Notes: generated by a model from the sequence alone, not told the origin. DNA of 17,398 nt from Psychrobacter sp. (GCF_030454045.1 NZ_JAKDJE010000064.1:1-17398), one strand, 5' to 3'; positions 1-7,609 are shown, counted from the first letter of the stretch. Made by a program: numbers and translations.

Positions 1-53
1 CGCCTAAAAAATAGTCGCTGTCAGTGCCATGGTCGAATGTTCAACACGCCCTA
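1..53. mobile_element. Terminal end of a probable insertion sequence (partial)
   Basis: Bases 34-53 (CGAATGTTCAACACGCCCTA) recur as an exact reverse complement at 17348-17367. A second short match, CAGTGCC at 22-28, has its counterpart GGCACTG at 17374-17380 at nearly the same distance. Perfect terminal inverted repeats with weaker subterminal similarity are what the two ends of one DDE-type insertion sequence look like. No transposase is visible because the element continues past the window edge. The family is not assigned. Confidence 0.55.
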
Positions 54-165
54 TTATTATAACAATTTTTTGACGCTTAAAAAACGTTAGGACAAAAACA
101 ATTATAATTCAGCGAAAAGGTATCTCACCACTTCGATTGATCGCTTTTCAGCTTTTATGGTGGCT

Positions 166-705
166 TTAGTTATTACTATTACCACGGCTCAGCGGTACGA
201 TTTGATCCGATTGACCACTAGACAGCGTATGATGACTGCCATATCCTTCTGGGTTAATCTGTAAGTAGGCATTTATTTGACCGATCGCATCGCCATCATC
301 ACTCGCTAAAATCTGCGCTTTGATCAGCTCAACAGGCGGTAATGGTAAGTTTTTGAGCAACGCCAAGCACTGCTGGTTATCGCCCTTATTCACCACCAAC
401 TCAATCAACTGGCGAGCATCGATAGGCAGATCGGGTGTATTCTGTGCCAACAATGCCAAATGATAAGCACCAGCAGGGTCTTGATCTGCGACAATACGCT
501 GTTCTATAGCGATATAGGTCGCTTCTGTTGCGCCGCCTGCCACACTCAGCTGATGAATACATTTTAATGCTGAGTGTGGTTCATTATTGGCAATTTCAAT
601 AATACGCGTGGATTCGTTTTTTAGGCGCGCGCGACGCTTATCAATTGCTGCCTGTTCAGCGGCTGGCTTTTGCGCGTCTAACGGGTCGGTTGCTTGGTGG
701 TTCAT
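166..705 (-). CDS. Hypothetical helical protein
   Basis: I do not recognise this 179-residue protein. There is no signal peptide or membrane segment, so it is probably cytoplasmic. Residues 1-30 are charged and rich in Ala, Lys and Arg. Residues ~33-150 read as successive amphipathic helices (for example around IIEIANNEPHSALKCI and ARQLIELVVNKGDNQQCLALL), suggesting a small alpha-solenoid or TPR-like fold; this is inference from sequence texture only. The last ~25 residues are Gly/Ser/Asn-rich and probably disordered. The start at 705 has only a weak purine-rich stretch upstream (AAGAGAAG). It is last in a run of minus-strand genes, but a terminator at 810-844 separates it from grxD, so it is probably transcribed alone. 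Confidence 0.6.
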   Translation of the reverse strand: MNHQATDPLDAQKPAAEQAAIDKRRARLKNESTRIIEIANNEPHSALKCIHQLSVAGGATEATYIAIEQRIVADQDPAGAYHLALLAQNTPDLPIDARQLIELVVNKGDNQQCLALLKNLPLPPVELIKAQILASDDGDAIGQINAYLQINPEGYGSHHTLSSGQSDQIVPLSRGNSNN

Positions 706-809
706 AAGCTTCTCTTATTATGTTTATGACGGTGTATTACATGGTCACTATATGGGGGTACAACCTATAAAAACAATGGCGTGTAAAGACAAGAAATAGA
801 CACCATAAA

Positions 810-844
810 AAACCCAAATAGCCATAAAGCGACTATTTGGGTTT
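810..844 (-). terminator. Rho-independent terminator after grxD
   Basis: AACCCAAATAG (811-821) pairs with CTATTTGGGTT (833-843) around an 11-nt loop. Read on the minus strand, the second arm is followed by TTTTATGG, which supplies the U tract. It lies about 60 bp beyond the grxD stop codon. Confidence 0.75.
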
Positions 845-902
845 GCTGTACTTTATAAAGCTTACTCAAATATCAAAGATATCTCAATAAGTTGCCAAAG
901 TA

Positions 903-1253
903 TTAAGCGGCAGGACTGTTTGCTTCAACCAAAGGCTTTAGCTCACCTGATTGATACATTTGCAAGATGATGTCTGATCCACCCATTAGCTCACCATCGA
1001 TCCATAATTGTGGAAACGTTGGCCAGTTAGCAATCTTTGGCAAGGTTGCACGGATTTCTGGATTTTCTAGGATATTGACAAAAGCAAAAGGACGACCAAT
1101 TTGTGTCAGCACTTCAATGGCTTTAGCAGAAAAACCACACTGCGGAAACTGCGGCGTGCCTTTCATATACAGAATAACTTTATTATCACGGATTTGATCA
1201 CGGATCAGTTGTTCTACGTCATTTGCAGCCGTGTTTGGGGTTTGCTCACTCAT
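903..1253 (-). CDS. grxD: Monothiol glutaredoxin Grx4 (CGFS type)
   Basis: This 116-residue protein is a single-domain monothiol glutaredoxin, close to E. coli GrxD (115 aa). The family binds a [2Fe-2S] cluster as a glutathione-ligated dimer or as a heterodimer with BolA, and delivers clusters to acceptor proteins in the cytoplasm. The signature CGFS sits at residues 39-42. The preceding KGTPQFPQ, the cis-proline segment WPTFPQLWIDGE and the glutathione-contacting GGSDII are all present. The ATG at 1253 follows AGGAG with five bases of spacing, a good ribosome binding site. It shares a strand with ispF but lies 186 bp downstream, so it may have its own promoter. A terminator follows at 810-844. 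Nothing suggests damage. Confidence 0.96.
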   Translation of the reverse strand: MSEQTPNTAANDVEQLIRDQIRDNKVILYMKGTPQFPQCGFSAKAIEVLTQIGRPFAFVNILENPEIRATLPKIANWPTFPQLWIDGELMGGSDIILQMYQSGELKPLVEANSPAA

Positions 1254-1439
1254 AAAAGCTCCTATTGATAAAGTGGTTTATTAAAATGATTATGTATCGT
1301 ACAAAATAGCGGATAGTACAAAAAATCGTTATATAAAGACATGGCTGGTACATGGGGCGGTTGCCAGTATATTACAACCATCATTTTACACCGTTTTGGT
1401 CTATCGTTATTTTGATAAGTTCAAATCGATCTGGCAAGA

Positions 1440-1940
1440 TTAAGGATTAACCGTATTAGGCACCAATAATACCACGGCATTGGCCATGATGCCCTCTTGT
1501 CGACCCGTAAATCCTAATTTTTCTGTCGTCGTGGCTTTGACACTGATGTTGTTGATGTCTGTTTGCAAGTCACTTGCGATATTGGTGCGCATGGCTTGAT
1601 TGTGCGGTGCCAACTTTGGCCGCTCACACATCACCGTGATATCGGCATTGCCTAGGCGATAACCTGCCTCTTGTACTTTGCTATAGACGTAGCGTAACAG
1701 TATCCGTGAATCCAAGCCTGCGTGAGCGGTGTCTGTATCAGGGAAATGCTGACCGATATCACCAAGCGCTAGTGCACCAAGCAACGCGTCCGCAAGTGCA
1801 TGCAGCACCACATCCCCATCAGAGTGTGCCAGTAAACTATGAGAATGCTCAATATGTACGCCAGCTAACACCACATATTGCTGTTGCTGACCATTATTAT
1901 GAAAAGCATGAACATCGATACCTTGACCAATTTTTATCAT
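1440..1940 (-). CDS. ispF: 2-C-methyl-D-erythritol 2,4-cyclodiphosphate synthase
   Basis: IspF converts CDP-methylerythritol 2-phosphate to methylerythritol 2,4-cyclodiphosphate and CMP in the non-mevalonate isoprenoid pathway. The family works as a homotrimer with the active site between subunits. At 166 aa it is slightly longer than E. coli IspF (159). The zinc ligands fit D9 and H11 (IDVHAF) and H47 (DGDVVLHALADALLGA), and the family signature TTEKLGFTGR lies at residues 138-147. IspD, often adjacent to ispF in other bacteria, is not in this window. The start at 1940 is preceded by a weak TTGGAA about nine bases upstream. An extended -10 at 2081-2089 on the minus strand is the likely promoter. 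Confidence 0.97.
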   Translation of the reverse strand: MIKIGQGIDVHAFHNNGQQQQYVVLAGVHIEHSHSLLAHSDGDVVLHALADALLGALALGDIGQHFPDTDTAHAGLDSRILLRYVYSKVQEAGYRLGNADITVMCERPKLAPHNQAMRTNIASDLQTDINNISVKATTTEKLGFTGRQEGIMANAVVLLVPNTVNP

Positions 1941-2054
1941 GATTATTCCAATAGGTGTTAAAGATGATTAAAATAATTCAAAACCAGTATCTGAATTTTC
2001 AAAGCAGTTTTGCTAGCAGCCATGCTGCATCAGTCGCCATCCGTTTCAATTAAC

Positions 2055-2063
2055 TGGTATAAT
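2055..2063 (+). promoter_or_regulatory. Extended -10 promoter, likely for mnmA
   Basis: TGGTATAAT is a perfect extended -10 (TGn-TATAAT). No good -35 is seen at the right distance, which extended -10 promoters can tolerate. Transcription would begin near 2070, giving a leader of about 130 nt before the mnmA ATG. It forms one arm of an inverted repeat with the matching minus-strand element at 2081-2089. Confidence 0.5.
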
Positions 2064-2080
2064 ATGACGTTTATTTTATC

Positions 2081-2089
2081 ATAATACCA
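2081..2089 (-). promoter_or_regulatory. Extended -10 promoter, likely for ispF
   Basis: On the minus strand this reads TGGTATTAT, an extended -10 facing ispF, with a start expected near 2074. It mirrors the plus-strand element at 2055-2063, so the two divergent promoters overlap and could compete for RNA polymerase. The leader to ispF would be about 135 nt. Confidence 0.45.
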
Positions 2090-2200
2090 GATCCAAAAGA
2101 TAAGCTGACGTTGTTGTGTTAAGACTACGTATTGTAGTAAACGCATAATTTTTGGCGTCACTGTTTGCTTTGGATAACGTATAAATAGTTGAGCCGTTCT

Positions 2201-3409
2201 ATGTCAGCCTTACAAAACACCTCAAGCACAGCCGCTTATCATCCCTTAACGCTTGTCGATATTGACAATCCTAGCACCAAGCATGTGATTGTTGGTATGT
2301 CAGGTGGGGTTGACTCCTCTGTATCAGCCGTCTTACTCCAGCAAGCAGGCTTCAAGGTCGAAGGCTTGTTTATGAAAAACTGGGAAGAAGATGACGGTAC
2401 TGAATACTGTACGGCAATGGATGACCTCGCAGACGCACAAGCAGTCTGTGACAAAATTGGTATCAAACTGCACACTGCCAATTTTGCGATGGAATACTGG
2501 GATCGCGTATTTGAGCATTTTTTGGCGGAATACAAAGCCGGCCGCACCCCTAACCCTGATATTTTGTGCAACAAAGAAATTAAGTTCAAGGCGTTTTTGG
2601 ACTATGCGCTGACGCTTGGTGCAGATTATATCGCCACTGGTCACTATACGCGCCGCAGTGTGAACTATATCAATGCCGAAGGTGACGAGGTTGCGCAGCT
2701 CTTACGCGGTCTTGATAATAATAAAGACCAAAGCTACTTTTTGCATGCGGTGGGCGGCGACAAAATCGCCAAAACCTTATTCCCAGTTGGTGAGCTTGAA
2801 AAGCCAGTGGTACGTCGAATCGCAGAAGAGCATGACCTAGCGACGGCTAAAAAGAAAGATTCTACAGGTATTTGCTTCATTGGTGAGCGCCGTTTTAAAG
2901 ACTTCTTACAGCAATATTTGCCTGCGCAAAAAGGCGAGATACTCACTGATGATAATAAAGTCATCGGTACGCATGATGGTCTCATGTACTACACATTAGG
3001 GCAGCGCGGCGGTATTGGTATTGGCGGCGTTAAAGACCGTCCCGAGGAGCCGTGGTTTGTATTGGCAAAAGACTTAGAGAAAAATCGTTTAATCGTCGGT
3101 CAAGGGCATGAACATCCAATGCTAATGAGCAACGAGCTAAAAGCCTATAAGCTCGATTGGATTGATGGTTTACCTCCTGCGGATGTGTTTAGCGACGAAG
3201 GCTTAGCCTGTATGGAGAAGTCTCGCTATCGCCAGCCTGATCAAGCGTGCCGCGTGTTTGCGACCAATGCTGATGGCAGTGAGGTTCGAGTGGTATTTGA
3301 TGAGCCGCAGCGCGCTGTCACCCCTGGTCAGTCAGCGGTATTTTATATCGATGAGGTATGCTTAGGCGGCGGTGTGATTGAATCTATTGATGCGCCATGC
3401 GGTTTTTAG
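2201..3409 (+). CDS. mnmA: tRNA-specific 2-thiouridylase MnmA
   Basis: MnmA thiolates U34 of the tRNAs for Lys, Glu and Gln, activating the uridine with ATP and accepting persulfide sulfur from the IscS/Tus relay. The ATP-pyrophosphatase PP-loop SGGVDSS is at residues 34-40. The two catalytic cysteines are C123 (NPDILCNKEIKF) and C225 (STGICFIGE). GLFMKNWEEDDG, typical of proteobacterial MnmA, is at about 55-66. The C-terminal half carries the LGQRGGIGIGG and GQSAVFY segments of the RNA-binding domains. An upstream in-frame TTG at 2189 has no ribosome binding site, so I take the ATG at 2201 (402 aa). This still leaves about 25 more N-terminal residues than E. coli MnmA (368 aa), a poorly conserved Ser/Thr-rich extension. 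Expression probably starts from the promoter at 2055. Confidence 0.96.
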   Translation: MSALQNTSSTAAYHPLTLVDIDNPSTKHVIVGMSGGVDSSVSAVLLQQAGFKVEGLFMKNWEEDDGTEYCTAMDDLADAQAVCDKIGIKLHTANFAMEYWDRVFEHFLAEYKAGRTPNPDILCNKEIKFKAFLDYALTLGADYIATGHYTRRSVNYINAEGDEVAQLLRGLDNNKDQSYFLHAVGGDKIAKTLFPVGELEKPVVRRIAEEHDLATAKKKDSTGICFIGERRFKDFLQQYLPAQKGEILTDDNKVIGTHDGLMYYTLGQRGGIGIGGVKDRPEEPWFVLAKDLEKNRLIVGQGHEHPMLMSNELKAYKLDWIDGLPPADVFSDEGLACMEKSRYRQPDQACRVFATNADGSEVRVVFDEPQRAVTPGQSAVFYIDEVCLGGGVIESIDAPCGF

Positions 3410-3425
3410 ATAGCGTTTAATTTTT

Positions 3426-3463
3426 GACAAGCGGCAGTAGCAACCGTTACTGCTCCGCTTGTC
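3426..3463 (+). other. Strong hairpin downstream of mnmA
   Basis: GACAAGCGG (3426-3434) pairs with CCGCTTGTC (3455-3463). After a two-base bulge, CAGTA (3435-3439) pairs with TACTG (3448-3452), giving 14 pairs over an 8-base loop. No U tract follows on either strand, so it is not a standard intrinsic terminator. It begins 17 bp after the mnmA stop and may protect the 3' end or act with Rho. Confidence 0.5.
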
Positions 3464-3617
3464 ATGTCGTCCGTTCGCGTTTGGATTATGATCCTCAATC
3501 GTTTTTGACTCCTCTCTCTATTCAGTTTCTCCCAAATCTATTGACGTTGATATCTGCCTTTGACGTACTATTAATTCGTGGGAAATATCGCTGACACTCC
3601 TTTTTTGCATCGGTTTT

Positions 3618-3626
3618 TGCTATAAT
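3618..3626 (+). promoter_or_regulatory. Extended -10 promoter for purB
   Basis: TGCTATAAT is a perfect extended -10. The predicted start near 3633 gives a leader of about 60 nt. That leader contains the inverted repeat ACTGCT/AGCAGT at 3643-3648 and 3655-3660, a small hairpin about 35 nt before the ATG. I see no PurR-type operator of the E. coli kind. Confidence 0.6.
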
Positions 3627-3692
3627 TGCGCCACCAAAATTTACTGCTGTCGTAAGCAGTCATTCACTTTCTGTTCACTCAAAGGCGATACC

Positions 3693-5084
3693 ATGACCCC
3701 ACTTACCGCACTCTCCCCAATTGATGGTCGTTATGCCAGCAAAGCTGACAGCTTGCGTCCATACTTATCTGAATTTGGTCTAATCAAAGCTCGCGTAACC
3801 GTTGAGGTTCGTTGGTTGCAGTCTTTGGCTGATAATAGCGCGATTGGTGAGTTAGCAGCATTTGATAACGAGAACAATGCGTTTTTGGATAGTATTGTCG
3901 ATGACTTTAGCGAGGCCGATGCCCAAGCGATCAAAGACATCGAAGCGACGACCAATCATGATGTAAAAGCGGTTGAGTACTTTATCAAAGATAAGTTTCG
4001 CGGCAATCAGCAGTTAGAGGACAGCCTAGAGTTCATCCATTTTGCTTGTACCAGTGAAGATATTAACAATTTGTCTTATGCGCTTATGCTCAAAGACAGC
4101 CGCGAGCTAGTCGTTGCCAAAATGCAGCAAGTGACTGATAGCATCGTTGACTTAGCGATTGCGCATGCCGATCAGCCAATGCTATCACGTACACATGGTC
4201 AGACAGCCAGTCCAACGACATTGGGTAAAGAGATGGCAAACGTGGCTTACCGCCTTGCTCGTCAAATCAAGCAAATCAATCAAGTAGAGTTATTGGGTAA
4301 AATCAATGGCGCCGTTGGTAACTACAATGCACATTTTTCAGCATACCCTGATGTTGACTGGCAGACTCATGCCGAAGTCTTTATCAGTCAGCGTCTAGAG
4401 TTAACCTTTAACCCCTATACGACTCAGATTGAGCCGCACGATTATATCGCCGAATTGTTTGATGCTGTTAAGCGTTTCAATACCATCTTGATCGATTTTA
4501 ACCGTGATATTTGGCAATATATTAGCTTAGGCTATTTCAAACAACGCCTAAAAGATGGTGAAGTGGGTTCATCTACCATGCCGCACAAGGTCAATCCGAT
4601 TGACTTCGAAAACTCCGAAGGTAACTTAGGCGTTGCCAATGCGATGCTGGCACACTTGGGTGAGAAGCTACCCATTTCACGCATGCAGCGCGATCTATCG
4701 GACTCAACCGTACTGCGTAACATCGGCGTGGGCCTTGCTCAAAGTATGATTGCTTTTGATGCGTGCCTAAAAGGGGTGGGCAAACTTGAACTAAACGAGC
4801 AGCGTTTGAATGATGATTTGAACCAAGCACAAGAAGTTTTGGCAGAACCCATTCAAACCGTTATGCGCCGCTACCGTGTAGAAAACCCATACGAGAAGCT
4901 CAAAGCGTTGACTCGTGGTAATGCCATGACTCGCGAAGCGATGCTGACATTTGTAGAAAGCGATGAGCTTTCATCGGTCAGTGAGGCTGATAAAGAACGT
5001 CTGCGCGCATTAACGCCTGCAACTTATACGGGTAATGCCGCTGAGCAAGCACGTGCGATTAAGGATTGGATTGCCAAACTATAA
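3693..5084 (+). CDS. purB: Adenylosuccinate lyase
   Basis: PurB performs two beta-eliminations in purine synthesis: SAICAR to AICAR plus fumarate, and adenylosuccinate to AMP plus fumarate. The 463-residue length matches the E. coli-type enzyme (456). The fumarase/aspartase superfamily signature GSSTMPHKVNP is at residues 292-302 and includes the catalytic serine of the mobile loop. The general-acid histidine is H168 in SRTHGQTASP, and the substrate-binding TSEDINN is at 120-126. The N-terminus TALSPIDGRYASK is typical of the proteobacterial subgroup. The ATG follows AAAGGCG with suitable spacing. In E. coli hflD lies between mnmA and purB; here only 283 bp of non-coding DNA does. A terminator follows at 5117. 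Confidence 0.97.
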   Translation: MTPLTALSPIDGRYASKADSLRPYLSEFGLIKARVTVEVRWLQSLADNSAIGELAAFDNENNAFLDSIVDDFSEADAQAIKDIEATTNHDVKAVEYFIKDKFRGNQQLEDSLEFIHFACTSEDINNLSYALMLKDSRELVVAKMQQVTDSIVDLAIAHADQPMLSRTHGQTASPTTLGKEMANVAYRLARQIKQINQVELLGKINGAVGNYNAHFSAYPDVDWQTHAEVFISQRLELTFNPYTTQIEPHDYIAELFDAVKRFNTILIDFNRDIWQYISLGYFKQRLKDGEVGSSTMPHKVNPIDFENSEGNLGVANAMLAHLGEKLPISRMQRDLSDSTVLRNIGVGLAQSMIAFDACLKGVGKLELNEQRLNDDLNQAQEVLAEPIQTVMRRYRVENPYEKLKALTRGNAMTREAMLTFVESDELSSVSEADKERLRALTPATYTGNAAEQARAIKDWIAKL

Positions 5085-5116
5085 AGTTTGCTAAGGTGAA
5101 TTGAATACCTTAAAGC

Positions 5117-5150
5117 AATAGAGATAAGGCACAATTGCCTCATCTCTATT
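5117..5150 (+). terminator. Terminator after purB
   Basis: AATAGAGAT (5117-5125) pairs with ATCTCTATT (5142-5150). After one A/C mismatch, AGGCA pairs with TGCCT, closed by a CAAT tetraloop. The tail TGTTC is only weakly U-rich, so termination may be incomplete. Confidence 0.6.
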
Positions 5151-5192
5151 TGTTCAAACTGGCTATACATTCGCCTAAGTCTATAAAAAAAC

Positions 5193-5248
5193 AACCTTAC
5201 TTTGCATGCTATGATGATCTTAAAAACTCATAGGTGATAAGTAAGGTT
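5193..5248 (-). terminator. Terminator of the small lipoprotein gene
   Basis: AACCTTACTT (5193-5202) pairs with AAGTAAGGTT (5239-5248), with an inner helix CTATGA (5209-5214)/TCATAG (5228-5233). On the minus strand the structure is followed by GTTTTTTTATAG, a clear U tract. The first arm starts at the base immediately after the lipoprotein stop codon. Confidence 0.7.
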
Positions 5249-5443
5249 TTATTTTTTATCCTTTTTATTATCATCATCATCACTGTCACCCGGTATGATG
5301 GCTTTACCAACAGCGACAGTGCCTTTGACCACACCTTTAGTGGTTTTGTAGGCGATTTTGGCAGGCACGGTGACGATTTTATGGACACAAGCTTGCAAGA
5401 AAAACACACTGGCAATAATGACAACAAAATGTAATTTTTTCAT
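5249..5443 (-). CDS. Small lipoprotein (NF038104-like)
   Basis: This 64-residue protein starts with a lipoprotein signal: MKK, a hydrophobic stretch (residues 5-16) and the lipobox LQAC, with acylated cysteine at position 19. The mature part is only about 46 residues. Its core VHKIVTVPAKIAYKTTKG resembles a small Acinetobacter/Psychrobacter lipoprotein family that I recall as NF038104; the name is from memory and unverified. It ends in an acidic run (DSDDDD) followed by lysines. Valine follows the +1 cysteine, so there is no Asp at +2 to retain it in the inner membrane, and an outer-membrane location is plausible. Function is unknown. It is a single-gene unit convergent with purB and divergent from roxA. 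Confidence 0.8.
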   Translation of the reverse strand: MKKLHFVVIIASVFFLQACVHKIVTVPAKIAYKTTKGVVKGTVAVGKAIIPGDSDDDDNKKDKK

Positions 5444-5561
5444 AACTTTCCTACGATTCGATGGCTGCTCTGACGATGATCATCAGATAGGTGGTAATCA
5501 TAAACTATTAATCCCTTCCTATAAAGCACCCCTTACCATCAATCTCATACGTATTTAAAAT

Positions 5562-6746
5562 ATGGATTTGCCCATGACCTCTATTCCTCTTTGTCTACCC
5601 GACTCTATTACGCCTGAGCAGTTTTTGGCTGAATACTGGCAAAAAAAGCCCCTACTCATCAAACAAGGTCTGCCGCAGCTGATTGATATGTTTGAGCCCG
5701 ATGACATGATTGGGCTTGCGCTTGAAGAAGACGCTAGCGCACGACTGCTCACCCAAGCAGCGGTTAAAACAGCACATAAAGCACAGTGGCAACTCAAAAA
5801 AAGTCCACTGAGCGAGACTGATTTTGAGAACCTACCAGAACAATGGACCGTACTGGTGCAAAACCTAGAGCAATGGTCACCAGAGCTGGGTCAGTTGTGG
5901 CAAGCGTTTGACTTTATCCCCCAGTGGCAGCGTGATGACATTATGGCCTCTTACGCGCCTAAAGGCGGCTCGGTCGGCAAGCACTATGATGATTATGATG
6001 TGTTTTTGGCGCAAGGCTATGGCTCTCGCCGTTGGCAGCTAGGTAAATACTGTGATAAGAATACGGAGTTTGTCGCAGATGAGCCGATAAGACTGTTTGA
6101 TGATATGGGCGACATCATCTTTGATGAGATATTAGAAGTGGGTGACGTGCTTTATGTGCCGCCCAAGCTGTCCCATTTTGGGGTGGCGCAAAACGACTGC
6201 CTTACTTTCTCCTTTGGCTGTCGCCGCCCAAACTTGATGCAAGTCATCGATAGCTTGGCAGATATTGCAACCAATGACAGCCAGTTATTTATCCCTATGC
6301 TACTGCCGCAAGCGCTACAAGCATCAGGCGAATTACAAGCAGACAGTATTGCTGCTATCAAAGCGCAATTGCTAGAGATGCTACAATCTGAGCGCGGTGA
6401 TGATATGATTCGCCAAGCAGTCTCTGAGGTGGTGAGTAAGCGCCAATACGATGCGCTGATGCCAGAGGAAACACTGGACACTGATGAGCTTGTACAAGCC
6501 TTGTCTGAAGGTGCGCTATTGCAAGCGGACTATAGCAATCGTTTGCTCTATACTCAAACCCATGATGGCATCACGCTATATGCCAACGGACAGCGTATCG
6601 ATGGGCTTGATGAAGTCGCTATCGCATTATTAATGCGCTTGGCTGATGGTGAATCATTGAGATATGATGATGTGGCAGACGTTGCAGCTGACGACTTAAG
6701 CGAATGGTTAGAAAATGGTTGGATATGGGTCAATATGACTGAATAA
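5562..6746 (+). CDS. roxA: Ribosomal oxygenase RoxA/YcfD (JmjC cupin, L16 arginine hydroxylase)
   Basis: The protein resembles E. coli YcfD/RoxA, a 2-oxoglutarate and Fe(II)-dependent oxygenase that hydroxylates an arginine of ribosomal protein L16. The N-terminal element FLAEYWQKKPLLIKQG (residues 21-36) is typical of the family. The iron-binding HxD...H triad fits H141 and D143 (GKHYDDYDVFLAQG) and H205 (PPKLSHFG). GSRRWQLG and SFGCRRPN also match the cupin core. Residues ~225-394 form the helical dimerisation and C-terminal winged-helix-like region. Length is 394 aa against 373 in E. coli. No Shine-Dalgarno precedes the ATG at 5562; the in-frame ATG at 5574 has a weak TGGA seven bases upstream and may be the true start. 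In E. coli this gene lies beyond phoPQ next to purB, so proximity to purB here looks ancestral. Substrate identity is inferred from the family. Confidence 0.9.
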   Translation: MDLPMTSIPLCLPDSITPEQFLAEYWQKKPLLIKQGLPQLIDMFEPDDMIGLALEEDASARLLTQAAVKTAHKAQWQLKKSPLSETDFENLPEQWTVLVQNLEQWSPELGQLWQAFDFIPQWQRDDIMASYAPKGGSVGKHYDDYDVFLAQGYGSRRWQLGKYCDKNTEFVADEPIRLFDDMGDIIFDEILEVGDVLYVPPKLSHFGVAQNDCLTFSFGCRRPNLMQVIDSLADIATNDSQLFIPMLLPQALQASGELQADSIAAIKAQLLEMLQSERGDDMIRQAVSEVVSKRQYDALMPEETLDTDELVQALSEGALLQADYSNRLLYTQTHDGITLYANGQRIDGLDEVAIALLMRLADGESLRYDDVADVAADDLSEWLENGWIWVNMTE

Positions 6747-6772
6747 AACATAATCATCAAATTTTAGCTGAA

Positions 6773-6837
6773 TAATGCACAATAAAAAAACCGCTATCTG
6801 ATCATAAATCAGGTAGCGGTTTTTTTATTGTGCATTA
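6773..6837. terminator. Long bidirectional terminator between roxA and the put operon
   Basis: Bases 6773-6802 pair with 6808-6837: 30 pairs with a single G-U, closed by the five-base loop CATAA. The GC-rich top (CCGCTATCTGAT) is flanked by A7 on one side and T7 on the other, so it gives a stem plus U tract on both strands. It serves roxA (plus) and the convergent putA operon (minus). Confidence 0.85.
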
Positions 6838-6865
6838 CGGCTTAATACCTACCGCAATACAAACA

Positions 6866-6899
6866 CCGCTTAGCCTTTATCATTATAAAAGCTAAGCGG
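6866..6899 (-). terminator. Hairpin directly after the put operon
   Basis: CCGCTTAGC (6866-6874) pairs with GCTAAGCGG (6891-6899), and after a C/A mismatch TTTAT pairs with ATAAA around CATT. The minus-strand tail TGTTTGTATT is a weak U tract. It is probably the first of two stacked terminators, with 6773-6837 as backup. Confidence 0.55.
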
Positions 6900-6916
6900 A
6901 TCGACAATAAGAACAG

Positions 6917-7609
6917 TTACTCTGTGCCAAGCTCAAGCAAGCTAGCATTACCACCAATCGCTGTGGTGTTGATGGTCTTGACACGCTCGGTGACAAAACG
7001 ATGGAGATAATCAGGTGTTAGCATCTCAGACAGTCCTTCCATATCAGTGACACTGATGACTTGAGTCAAAATACCATCTGTCTTTGCAAGCTCTTGACTG
7101 ATAACTTGTACTTCACTACGACTGCCAGAAACGGCCACCTGAGCAAGACGATCAATGTACAAAAGCGTGATGGTTTGCGAGTCATTAGCCACACTCAATA
7201 CATCTTCGCTAATACCCGTATCGTACAGGATTTTAGCGGCTTCATTGCACATCTCATCTTGGCTTGGGCAATGCAGTATGACTTCATTACCAGTCAATAA
7301 TGCAGCCACAAGCTGACCTAGTACGGCCATTGCTCTGGTTGATTCGCTACCAACGACCATCGTTTTGCCGCGACCAGTGACGTACAAGTCGTTTGACTCA
7401 CCTGTCGCACCAGTCATACGATGCGTCTCATCTAAGCTTGGCGCCTCGCTCAATAGATGATTGAATAAACGCTTTGCTTTATTTGCATCACCAGTCAACA
7501 AAGACAGCTTTGGAATAGCTGCTTGCAGATACGTTGCGCGGTTAACTGCGCCAAGTAGTCGCCAAGATTCACAAACCTGGGCATGATTTTTTTTGAATTC
7601 AGTCGCCAT
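6917..7609 (-). CDS. Detached C-terminal ALDH-superfamily domain of PutA
   Basis: This 230-residue protein corresponds to the C-terminal accessory domain that type B and type C PutA proteins carry fused after the dehydrogenase module. By memory comparison with E. coli PutA (1320 aa), GATGES at about residue 67 aligns with GPTGER, and the last residues INTTAIGGNASLLELG align with the E. coli end VNTAAAGGNASLMTIG. It lacks the catalytic Cys/Glu of aldehyde dehydrogenases, so it should not be an enzyme on its own. In fused PutAs this domain packs over the substrate-channelling tunnel and replaces a dimer contact. The ATG at 7609 follows GGAG with seven bases of spacing. The gene begins 11 bp after the putA stop in another frame, so it is probably translationally coupled and docks in trans; the docking is inference. 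Automatic annotation would probably mislabel it a P5C dehydrogenase. Confidence 0.85.
   Translation of the reverse strand: MATEFKKNHAQVCESWRLLGAVNRATYLQAAIPKLSLLTGDANKAKRLFNHLLSEAPSLDETHRMTGATGESNDLYVTGRGKTMVVGSESTRAMAVLGQLVAALLTGNEVILHCPSQDEMCNEAAKILYDTGISEDVLSVANDSQTITLLYIDRLAQVAVSGSRSEVQVISQELAKTDGILTQVISVTDMEGLSEMLTPDYLHRFVTERVKTINTTAIGGNASLLELGTE

Noticed and set aside
2189..2200. TTG start for MnmA at 2189
   Set aside because: It has no ribosome binding site, and the family begins close to the PP-loop; the ATG at 2201 already leaves an extension.
3541..3692. PurR operator at purB
   Set aside because: No match to the E. coli 16-bp PurR palindrome; only a small ACTGCT/AGCAGT inverted repeat in the leader.
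6152..6481. Minus-strand reading frame of 109 codons inside roxA
   Set aside because: It is a shadow of the roxA frame; the opposite strand carries the conserved cupin residues.
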